The position numbers and the translations under genes are program-made. Below, piece after piece: positions 13,001-25,000 of a stretch of DNA of 64,000 nt (positions are counted from its first letter, which is position 1; each line of letters starts with the position of its first letter). The stretch comes from Miscanthus floridulus (Eukaryota > Streptophyta > Magnoliopsida > Poales > Poaceae). Below the pieces are notes generated by a model. The model was not told the origin of the DNA. It saw only the letters and a list, made by a program, of their open reading frames with translations, and did no database searches. The DNA lies in contig NC_089591.1 in the NCBI RefSeq assembly GCF_019320115.1, forward strand, positions 56,854,078-56,918,077. Direction: 5' to 3'.

Positions 13001-16000
13001 CAAACACTGCCCAAAAGATCCGTTTGGGCTACCACGCATTGATCAGATAGTCGATTCAACAGCAGGATCTACCCTATTATCCTTTCTGGACTGCTATTCC
13101 GGATATCACTAGATCGCATTAAAAGAATAGGACCAAAGCAAGACATCTTTCATCACTCTGTTTGGTGCCTACTGCTACAAGACCATGTCGTTTGGACTCA
13201 AGAATGCTGGATCCACTTACCAAAGAGCTATCCAAACATGCCTTGGTGATCAGATCGGCGAAAACATAGAAGCATACGTGGATGACATGGTTGTAAAAAC
13301 AAAGAACTCGGATGTACTGATTGAAGACTTAAAACAAACCTTCAAGAATCTGAAAAGATGGAGGTGGAAATTGAACCCAAACAAGTGTGTATTCGGAGTT
13401 CCTTCAGGACAACTACTCGGATTCTTGGTTAGTCATCGCGGAATCGAAGCAAGCACCAAGCAAATTCGAGCCATAACAGAGATGGGCCCTCCTCAAAGCG
13501 TCAAAGATGTACAAAAACTAACAGGCTGCGTGGCGGCACTCAATCGTTTTATTTCAAGACTCGACGAAAAAGGGTTACCTTTCTTTAAATTGCTAAAGAA
13601 GACAGACAAGTTTGAGTGGACAGAAGAAGCCAATGAAGCTTTCAAGAAACTTAAGGCATACCTCACATCCTCACCAGTCCTAACACCTCCAAAGAAAGAC
13701 GAAGACATGATGCTATACATTGTGGCAACTTCTACTGTAGTCAGCACGGCAATAGTAGTGGAAAGAAGAAGAAGGGCGCGTGTATAAAGTACAACGCTCA
13801 GTATACTACATCAGCGAAGTACTATCAGAATCAAAAATTCGGTACCCGCATGTGCAAAAACTACTATATGCCCTACTGATCACTTCACGCAAGCTTCGTC
13901 ACTATTTTGAAAGCCACAAGATTACCGTAGTGATAGATTTCCCACTCGAATACATCTTACACAACAGAGATGCAACAGGGCGCATATCTAAGTGGGCGAT
14001 TGAACTCGGTGCTCTCGACATCACAACAGAGACGCAACAGGGCACATATCTAAGTGGGCAGTTGAACTCGGTGCTCTCAACATCGATTTTACCCCGCAGA
14101 AAGCAATTAAATCTCAAGCCCTTGCTGATTTTGTTGCCGAATGGACAGAAATTCAACAACCCGTACCAAGCACCATCCTTGATCATTGGAAGATGTACTT
14201 TGACGGATCACTCAAGCTAGGCAAAGCCGGTGTAGGCGTCCTCCTAATTTCTCCGGACAGAAAACAACTCAAGTATGTCCTTCAGATATTATGGCAAGCT
14301 ACTAACAATGAAGCAGAATACGAAGCTCTCATCCATGGGTTACGAGTGGCAATTACCCTCGGAATCAAGCGATTACTCGTATACGGCGATTCGGCAGTAG
14401 TCATCAACCAAGTCAACAAAGATTGGGATTGCACCAAAGAAAACATGGGTGCTTACTGTACTGAAATCCGAAAACTCGAAAAACATTTCCAAGGATTAGA
14501 AATTCTACATGTCCTGCGGGATTCTAATATTGCAGCAGACATCCTCGCCAAGCTTGGATCAGACAGGGCAAAGGTCCCACCTGGTGTATTTATAGAGGAG
14601 CTATTAGCTCCCTCTATCAAACAACCCGGTGAGATAACCCCTAAAATCTCAGCCAAAGACAACCAGATCTTGGTAATCACCACTTCATGGACCCAAGTTT
14701 TTATTGATTATATGAAAGAGAATAAGTTGCCAGCAGAAAAACAGGAAGCCACACGAGTTATCCGCAGAAGCAAGAATTATGTCCTAGTAGGAGACAAGCT
14801 CTATAGAAGAGCCGCATCATCAGGAGTACTCCTAAAATGCGTCTCATTTGAAGAAGGCAAACAAATCCTAGATGAAATATACTCAGGTTGCTGTGGAAAT
14901 CACACCGCTTCAAGAACACTAGTTGGCAAAGCATTTCGCACTGGTTTCTACTGGCCAACCGCTTTGAAAGATGCAGAAGAACTCATCAGAAGATGCAAAA
15001 GTTGTTAGATGTTCGCAAGACAAGCTCATGTGCCAGCCCACAACCTCATCTGCATACCACCTGCTTGGCCATTCTCCTGCTGGGGGCTGGATCGAGTAGG
15101 ACCTCTCAAGAAAGCAAAGGGCGGTTTCGAGTACATCTTTGTAGCAATCGACAAGTTCATCAAGTGGATCAAGTACAAACCACTCACAAAATACAGCGTA
15201 GCCAAAGCAGTCGAGTTCATCCAAGACATTATGCACCACTTTGGCATGCCCAATCGAATCATCACAGATTTGAGTTCTCCCTTCATAGCTACAGAATTCA
15301 AAAGTTGGGCACAGGATTGTGGCTTCAGCATAGATTACACATCAGTCGTACATCCAGAAGCCAACGGACAGGTAGAAAGGGCTAATGGACTCATACTAGC
15401 CGGATTAAAACCAAGACTATATGAAGAACTAGTAGACTATGGATCAAAATGGATTAAAGAATTACCCAAGGTTGTATGGGGGCTACGGACTCAAATAAGC
15501 AGAGCCACCGGATACTCACCTTTCTTCCTGGTGTATGAATCAGAAGCCATACTACCCGCAGACTTAATCTGGATGTCACTAAGGATAGAGCAATATGACG
15601 AAGGAGAAGCAGAACACACCCGAAGATTAGAACTCGATAGTATAGAAGAAGTCAGAGTAAACGCTACCCTGTAATCAGTAAGATACCTCTAAGGACTAAG
15701 ACGCCACTACAGCAAAAATACACAGTCTCGATCATTACAAGTCGGAGACCTAGTACTAAGAAGAATACAAAAAACCGACGGACGCCACAAACTACTCAGT
15801 CCATGGGAAGGTCCTTTTATTATCACAAAAGTCATCGAACCAGGCACATACAAGCTCATAACTAAAGATGGGAAAGAAGTCAACAACACATGGCACATCA
15901 GTCAGCTATGAAGATTCTACGCATGAAAACAACTCAACGGAAAATATGTATACAAGACACAAGAGATCAACGTTCATGATCAACAAAGATAGCGCTCACC

Positions 16001-19000
16001 AAAAACATATGTATCATTATGACACATCAATATTCATGATCAATAAAGATGATTCTCTCTCGATAAACGTATGTCTCATTATGGCTTTCTCTGAGTTGTT
16101 TCTTAAATGCAAAATGGCTGAAAAGACGCCTGAGCATCCCGGCCGAGAGCAAAATAGCTAAAAAGACACTTGAGCCCGCTGATGAGGGTAGCTAACAAGC
16201 TAACACCCAAAATAAAATGCAAAATGGCTGAAAAGATGCCTGAGCATCCCGACCGAGAGCAAAATAGCTGAAAAGACGCTTGAGCCCACCGATGAGGGTA
16301 GCTAAAAAGCTAACACCCGAAATAAAAAGTAAAATGGCTGAAAAGACGCCTGAGCATCCCGGCCGAGAGCAAAATAGCTGAAAAGACGCTTGAGCCCGCC
16401 GATGAGGGTAGCTAACAAGCTAAAACCCAAAATAAAATGCAAAATGACTAAAAAGACGCCTGAGCATCCCGGCCGAGAGCAAAATAGCTAAAAAGATGCT
16501 TGAGCCCGCCGATGAGGGTAGCTAACAAGCTAAAACCCGAAATAAAAAGCAAAATGGCTGAAAAGACGCTTGAACATTCCGGCTGAGAGCAAAATAGCTG
16601 AAAAGACGCTTGAGCCCGCCGATGAGGGTAGCTAACAAGCTAACACCTGAAATAAAAAGCAAAATGGCTGAAAATACGCCTGAGCATCCTGGCCGAAGCA
16701 AAATAGCTGAAAAGATGCTTGAGCATGCCGATAAGGGTAGCTAACAAGCTAACACCCAAAACAACTGAAACTAAGCTTGAGCATAGACCACATCAATTTC
16801 AAGACAAGACCCTCCAGCTACTTGTTCCAAATAGCAAGAGGCTCGGGGGCTACACTAGAGATACCCAAGAACGCAAAGATCTATATATAACGAGTTGTTT
16901 ACATGGCACAAAAGAAGGCCAGACAAGCACTCGACAGATCAAGAAAGGTTGTCAACACAAAGATCTATATATAATGAGTTGTTTACATGGGCAGAAAAGT
17001 ACTCGACAAATCAAGAAAATTTGTCAAGATAGCGCGCAGAATTGTTTACAAGGCAAAGATGAAAGCAAGACAAAGTACTCGACAAGTCTAGTAACTCTGA
17101 CCAATTGGACAAATCATCCAAGGGATAAGCAAGGCATCCAGGCAAAGAAGACATCGACAAAAAAATCTTCATTCAAAAAGAAGTATAATGTCATATTACA
17201 AGGCACGGGCATAAAGGTCAAATACATCAAGCCTCATCATCAGGAGAAGAGATAACAATATTAAGATTATCTACTATTCTACTAGCTAAGTCTTCAACCT
17301 CAGGCTCCATCCTCTCAATGGCATCAATGTATTCTTGACTATCAGCTTCCTCTGCTATCTTGGACAAAGGAGCCGTCGAAGCAAGAACCCGGACCTAGGC
17401 TAGGACATTCTTAGTACACAGTTGAGCGTACCTCTTCACAAACTCTTGGAAACGAGTCGGAATCCAAGGAATCAACTGAGCCCAAGATTGCCCATCATCC
17501 GCTGGGGTTCAGAGAACGTCGGCTACTGAACAAAAGGATTTCCACAAAGCTTTCCAGTTTTTAGTAGCCGTCGCCAACTTGCCAGACAAGTCTTCAATAG
17601 TTTTTTAGGCTTACACAAGATCTCTATTAGCTCCACGCCTAATCAACTTAGCAAGCGCAAGTTCCTCCTCAGCATGAGTAATTACCTCCTCAGCCTTGTT
17701 GTGACTCGTATGAACAAGAGTCTTCATTTCTTCAATGCCCTCCGAGAGCTTCTGCTTTTCAACCCAAAGAGCTGGACAAGACAACAAACAAGTCAGTAGA
17801 AAGGAGAATTTGAATGCAGAAGGAAACAAAAAGAACCCGCAATACCATTGCACTCCTTCTTCACGGCCTCCAAGTTCTTCACGGCCTCCAAATTCTTTTG
17901 AGCCTCCTGGAAAGCAGCATCCCTCTGCTTTTCAGTCTCAACAACCTGGGCATGAAGAGATTTTTCCTCCTCCTAATGCGTTTGACACTCAGCCTCCATC
18001 TTGGCCTAGAGGAGGTCAAGATCAGCTTTTAGGGCGCTCACTTTGAAAGACAACTTTTTCTCGTTTTCAGACGAGAAAAAGAAGCTGGTATGATCATGAG
18101 AGAAGGACTGAGCAAAAAGATAAAGAAAAACAAAGCATAAGGATAGAAGAAAAGTGAACATCCAAAGAAGGAACGGCAGAAAAACTTACCTGGAGCTTTT
18201 CTCCAAAAGAAGTCACAAGGGTCGATAAGCTTCCCTAGGCGACAGTTAACTTCGATAGTCGATGAGTGGCATCAAACTGCTGCACCACATCATTAGCAAA
18301 AGGCGGACCACCGGAGGCAAGAGAAGGAGAAGTCGGCCGAGGCGAAGAAGGCAGGACCAAAGCAATCTCCTAGGAAGCCAAGGCCAACCCCTTAGAAGGA
18401 CCCGCCGCAATGGTCGTGGTCACCTCCGGGGCAACCAAGTCAGCTACGGCATCGTCGCTAGAAAGCTTCATCGCCCCCACAGCCACTTCACCGACTGTGT
18501 GCTACGAGTCCTGAGGCTTAGTACTCGGTGGCACAACAGAGGGCTGAGAAGAAGTCGATGGGGGGACGAGAGAAGACAAAGGCCTGAAAGTTGATAAGAG
18601 AACTCGCTAATGAGAACAAGAGAAAAGCAGAACAAAAGCAAAGAGACGAAACCAGAATCCACTCACCCAGCTATCTTCTTCTTCGTAAAACAAAAAGAAG
18701 ACCTCGCAGGAGGAACCACAGCAGCAAAAACGTCCCCGCCACTAGGCGGTAGGAGCGGCATAGCTGGTACCAGAGCTACAGAAGAACTCAGCTCTAGAGC
18801 TATAGAAGAACCCGGTGTAGGAGGCTCGGAAGAGCTCATACCCGACGACCATTTACTACAAAAAGATCAAGACCAAAGTCAAAACAAAAAGAAGGTTTCA
18901 AGTGTAGGGAAATTAGAAAACAACTCACCGCCGCATGAGGGGCACCTCATCGTCCTCTTCTTCCTTAGTCTCGACCAAGGCCACCAAAGCGCCAGCCGAA

Positions 19001-22000
19001 AAAGGAACGAAAGTACTCGGTTCAACACAAAAACAAGAAGACAAAGGGATAGAGTGTATTAATATGCTCACCTAGGAGCATGCTAGCTACAACTAGAGTA
19101 CCTGGATGAGTACTTGGCTGGCGAGACTTCTTGGAAGAAGGTAAACCAGATGAAGAACCATCCGCCTGCCAACTCTTCGAGACACTACGAGGACCTCGAG
19201 GGACTGGATGAGGAACATATTCTTCATATACATCAACAAATCCGGAAGAAACTCCAGAAAACGCTATGGTGATTGGGAACTTACTAGTTATAGAAGCCCC
19301 AGCAAGGTTCTCCCCAGTATTCACCATGGCAGGGAGGACATCAAGAGGGATCGGGTCAATAAAGTTGCGCCCCAATCCCTACGAAAAGAATAAAACAACA
19401 AGACAAGGAAAATTAAGCAAAAACGGATACAACAAAAGAAATACAGAAAGTACCCGCGCAAAGAGAAGACGACTTACAGCTAGGGGCGGGTTGTTGACGG
19501 AGAACTCGGAGACAGTAAGCGGGACAACGCTTGCTCCTTTCAGCATCTTCTGGAGATGCTCAAGTACCTCCTCGTCGGTCAACTCAAGGGCTGGGACCAT
19601 GCGCGAAGGATCCTCAGCCCCAGAGTACTCAAAGCCAAGGTGCTCTCGCTCCTTCAGAGGCTGAACATGGCGACGAAGAAAGCTCGAGATAATACCAAAG
19701 CCGGTCAAGCCCTGTTGTTTCAAGATACTTATCCTATCAAGAAATGGCTGGATTGCCTGAACCTCAGCCGTCGTCACAGGGTTCTTATCCCATCGGTCAT
19801 TAACCAAGGGACCAGATCTAGAGTGGACAGCGAGAGAAGGGATCAGATTGGCGGCATAAAACCAGTCGGCACACCAATCCCTTACAGAATCAACCAGGTC
19901 ATAGTCAAAGAACTTGCTCTTAAGACCCTAGTGAAATTGAATCCCGCAGCCACCAAGAACACTGGTGTCTTCGCGGCGGGGTTGGGGTTTCAGGCGAAAG
20001 AAGTAACAGAAGAGAGAAAGAGAAGGGGGAATTCCAAGGAAAGTTTCACAAAGATGAACAAAGACAGAAAGGTGAAGGACTACATTAGGAGCAAGATGAT
20101 TCAGGCAAATCCCAAAATAGTTGAGAAATTGATGAAGAAAGGCGGAGACAGGAAGGCAAAGTCTAGCACGAATGAAGAAGACGAAAAGAACGATCTCACC
20201 AGGACTTGGAGCAAGGACCCGATGCTCGCCTGGAACTCTCCATTCAGCAATGGCCTTGCTCTAGATCAAACCATCGCTGACAAGTTCCCGAAGCTAATCT
20301 TCGGTCATCGTCGGAGTCAGCCAAGACTTCTGGGCAGCCCTCATGGCCACGAACTCCTGATTCTCAATCATGAAAAGTGATGATTCCTCATCCACGAAGG
20401 TTGCCTGGGACTTGCTCACGGCCTTCTTCTTACCTATGTACTAACGGAGGCAAAAATCAACTAGGGGAAGAGAAAGCTTGGACGGCGGCACTAAGATGGT
20501 GGCGGCAATGGCGACGGTGGATTTCTGAGAGCTAGGGTTTCAAGGCAAGAGATGTGCAGTAAAGAAAAAGAAGATGAATGGTCTTTAAATAAATTTTACA
20601 TCGATAAAAATGGCCCACCAGGCCTGTTAAAGCACGGTGTGAGAACACAACGGTCCATTTACTGACACAGCTAAAATGACAGAGGGCACAAATCCACACA
20701 ACGGTACAATTCAACGGCCAGATTTCAGACTTATTCATCCAGCACTACGATGGAGTTATCAGATTACTGCAAAAAACAACCCGTCAACCATGAAGAAAAT
20801 AAGGGCTACCTCACAAGGAACATAAGAACTCGGTTCTTACAGAAAGAACTTGGGAATCTTAGGAACAACTAGGACTACAGCAGAAAAATAAATGACAACT
20901 CAGAAGACAAGATTCTTTCCATTACAAGCGACTTCAAAAATAGAAGATTACAAATCTTACAAGACCTAACGAACTCGGTACCATGAAAAGTAAAGTAGCA
21001 AAGAGGAACCCGGACATGGCTTGGCTCTGGAATGACTACGTGTCTCAAATTACTACTCGGAAGGACAAACCGCCATCGGCTACACTGTTTTCTTCAAAGG
21101 ACGGACACGGTGCATCCAAGGTAGAAAATCAGTAGCACGACGGGACAACATGGAGCAGAGAAGGCCGGCAGGCATCTGTCTACCCAAGACCGATGTGATG
21201 CTGGATATGGTGTTGATCTGCACCGGACAGTCTTAGGATAGGCGACGAGGATCAACCTAGAATTGCCAGATGAAGGAACGAAGCCCACATCACAAGACTT
21301 CCTCCAACTACCGCCACATACATCCTGGTACAATGCTGCTACGGGATTAGCCCACCTCTAATCCCTATCACAAGACTTCCTCCAGCTACGACATGACATA
21401 CAGGAACTACAAAACACGCCCGGGGCTGCTCTACTTCGCAAACTACCATGTTCATGACCACGGAGGCTTCAACAGAATGTTCAATGAATGAAAACAAGCA
21501 CTCCGAGAGGATATTTATAGATCAAAGGAGCGGTGCACATGGACTAGGAGTACAAACAAAACAAGCCTAACAAAGGACACAATGAAAAGACAGGGTTCAA
21601 TAATGGAAGACTCAGGCGAGAGGGAATAGTACTCGAAGACGAGCATATTTGGAAGAATATACCAACACAGTACAACCCGTGAATAAAAGGCATTTACACT
21701 CAACCACCACCATACAACTACATCTGACAATAGCAGACTACTAGAGAATACGCCAAGACTCTGCATCCGAGTTCTTCCTGAAGAAAACAACCCGGATATA
21801 TGCTCGGGGGTGAAAAAGGAGAGGTATACAGTTCTGTCGAACAACTCAGATTCAAGACCCTCCAACTTTTTATTCCAAATAGCAAGTGGCTCGAGGGCTA
21901 CACTCAGTGAGTGCACTTTTTTCTTCAAAAAAGTGCACGTCACTCAGAACACTTCTTTAAGATAAACGACTTTAAGGCCACAAGATAAAAAGAACCCAGA

Positions 22001-25000
22001 CATAGCTATATCTGAGCTCTTTCTGACAAAAAGAACCCGAACACAGCTAAATCAGAGCTCTTTTCAACAAGGAAGCCAGGGAACCTTTCAACGAAGAATC
22101 AGGAAGATTTCAAGAAAAGAACCTCAAGCTCCTTGTGCCAAACAACAAGAGGCTCGGGGGCTACATCCAAATGGGGGTACTTTTTTTCAAAAAGGTACAC
22201 ACCACACAAAGATCTCACGAAGCGCTATACGGTTTCGCTCAAGAAAGCACTCGGGCGACGCTTGTTCCTGCTCGACAAGACTTGAAGGAACAAGACGAGG
22301 CTTCCAGAACTCAACCATGAAATGCTCGGGGGCTTGTCGGTGCGGGACCCACGGGATACCCCGCAGGGAAGGGAGAAGAACTAACCTGACTAGGATTCTT
22401 CCCCTGTAATCTTAGTAATAGTATTATCCTGTAATCCTACTAGGAACTCTTATTGTAAACCGACTAGGACTCTGGCCTCCTGACTATATAAAGGAGGGCA
22501 GGGCTCCTTGAGTCGGGAGTTCAGACAACAATTGTACGACACAACACTTTATAATCAATCCAACATAAAGGCTAACGCCGACTGGACATAGGGCTATTAC
22601 TCGATCAACGATCGAGGGTCCGAACCAGGATAAATCGACTGTCTCTTGCGTTTACCGTCGAGTTCTGCATACGCTGAAGCCCAAACATACTGCCCCGGGG
22701 ACCCCCGTGGCAGGCTATCGGTGGTCAAACATCGACAGTGACACCGTCACCGAGTACCTTGAAAGAATAAAGAGTTAGTTCACTAGCTCTTCAAAGACAT
22801 ATGCTACCTAGCTGATAAAGTAGTTGGTGATAGAGAGGTACTTAGGTAATGGTGGCATAAGAGAGCACATACTAAGGATGAGTAATTTGGCATCCAAGCT
22901 AAAACCAATGGATCTGGCTCTCAAGGAAAAATTCCTTATCCATCTGATTTTTGCTTCCTTGCCAAAAGAGTTTGACACTTTTGTTGTCAACTACAACATA
23001 TAACCCGAGAAATGGGACATGGAGAGACTCATGGCTATGTATGTGTAAAAGGAGAGAATGAAAGCTGCCAATGGTGGCACTATCAATTATATGAAAGACA
23101 ACAAGAAAAAGAATAATAATGCTAACTCCTTCTCAAAGCCAAAGGGAAAGGGCCCCATGCTGCATCAGTCTCAGCAAAATAAGTTTATAGTAGAGAAAGA
23201 CCAGTGTCTCTATTGCAAGAAGATGAGACATTATAAGAAAGATTGTCCCGATTACTTAAAGATGATCATGGCAAAGAAATGTGAGAACATTATTATGTTT
23301 ATAAATGAATCCCTATATGTACATTATTCAAAATCTACTTGGCGAATTGACTCAGGTGCAACTGTTCATGTTGCTAATTCTTTACAGGGATTCCGTTCGA
23401 CGAGGACTACGCAAAGAAGTGAAAGACACGTTAAAGTTGCAAATGGAGTACGGGCAGATGTTGAAGCCGTTGGCGATCTTTCTCTAGAGCTTGCTGATAG
23501 CTTCACACTTATACTTAGAGATGTTCTTTATGTTTCCTCGTTACAGAGAAACTTGATTAGTGTTTCATGCTTGGACAATGATGGATATGATTGCCATTTT
23601 GGAAATGGCAAATGTAAGATAACATTTAATAATACATGTGTTGGTTTTGCTATCTTACAAAATGAGCTTTATTTGTTATCACTACGTGATGATGTGAATG
23701 TTGTATGCGATGATGAGAATGTTGTGTGCGACAATGAGAATGTATCCTCGTCTGTGGATGTAAACAGAAAACGAAAGAGAGCTCACGATGCGTTGTCGAA
23801 ATTATGGCACTGTCATTTAGGCCATATTTCGAGGGGGAGAATAGAAAGACTAGTTAAGAATGATATTCTTCCTCCATTAGAGCTCTCAGATTTAGAATAA
23901 TGTAGAGAATGCATAAAAGGAAAGTATGTAAAGAAAATTAAGAAAGATGCCAAATAAAGCACAAGAATTCTACAGATTATTTACACAGATATCTGTGGTC
24001 CGTTTCCTATAAAGAGTGTGGATGGTTATGATTCGTTCATAACATTCACAGATTATTACTCCTGTTATGGCTACATTTATCCAATCAAAGGAAGAACAGA
24101 AGCATGGGATACATTTAAGATATTTAAGGCAGAAGTTAAAAACCAACACAATTTAAAGATTAAGATAGTCAGGTCCGACCGTGGGGGGGAGTACTACGGT
24201 TGGCATACCCCATATGGCCAAGTTTTTGGACCTTTTGCAAGGTTCTTACAGGAGAATAGCATAGTAGCCTAGTATTTTACACCGGGCGAACCTTAGCAGA
24301 ATGGAGTAGCTAAAAGGCGCAATCGTACCCTGATGAATATGGTGCGTAGTATAATAAGTTACTCCACCTTACTGTTGAGCCTGTGGATGGAGGCGTTAAA
24401 AATCGCCATTCATATTCTCAATAAAGTACCAAGTAAGTCGATGCCCAAAACACCATATGAGTTGTGGACAGAAAGAGTACCCTCACTAAACCACTTACAT
24501 GTGTGGAGGAGTTCTGCTGAGGCTAAAGTATTTAACGCAAAGAGAATGGATTGATTACAATGAGACCTTTTCTCCAGTCTTATGTAAGGATTCCTTCAGA
24601 ATAATAATGGCATTAGTGGCATATTACGATTTAGAATTACATCAGATGGATATAAAGATGATATTTCTCGACGGGGACTTGGAGGAAAATGTTTACATGG
24701 CACAACCAAAAGGTTTTATCATGGAAGGAAAAGAACGAATGGCATGCCGCCTAAAGAAATCCATTTATGGATTAAAACAAGCTTCAAGATAGTGGTACTT
24801 GAAGTTTGATCAGACAATAAGGAATTTTGGGTTTAAAGAGAATGTAGAGAATAATTGTGTCTATGCAAAGTTTAAGAATGAGAAGTTTATCTTTCTTGTC
24901 CTGTATGTGGATGATATCTTACTTGCTAGTAGTGATGTCAGTCTACTACTGGAGATAAAGAAGTTTTTGTCCTCAAAATTTGATATGAAAGATCTTGGTG

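Larger units (their letters stand above)
9226..22737 (+). mobile_element. Ty3/gypsy (Tat lineage) LTR retrotransposon nested in the copia gag
   Basis: The 13.5-kb element has 403-bp LTRs starting TGTCGGTGCGG and ending ACATCGACA. Flanking bases are gtgat (9221-9225) and gtgac (22738-22742), a 5-bp target duplication with one change; removing the element restores the copia gag frame (PECD-TVTEYLER). Order of domains: gag, protease, RT, RNase H, a second RNase H, integrase, then about 6.6 kb of 3' sequence with tandem repeats and an antisense ORF. The second RNase H and extra 3' ORF are features of the Tat lineage. Numerous stops and frameshifts show it is not autonomous. Confidence 0.93.

Noticed and set aside
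19556..20380. 274-residue open frame on the plus strand
   Set aside because: It overlaps the minus-strand antisense ORF, whose conserved segments are clearly on the minus strand. The plus frame has no recognisable motif and is a shadow.
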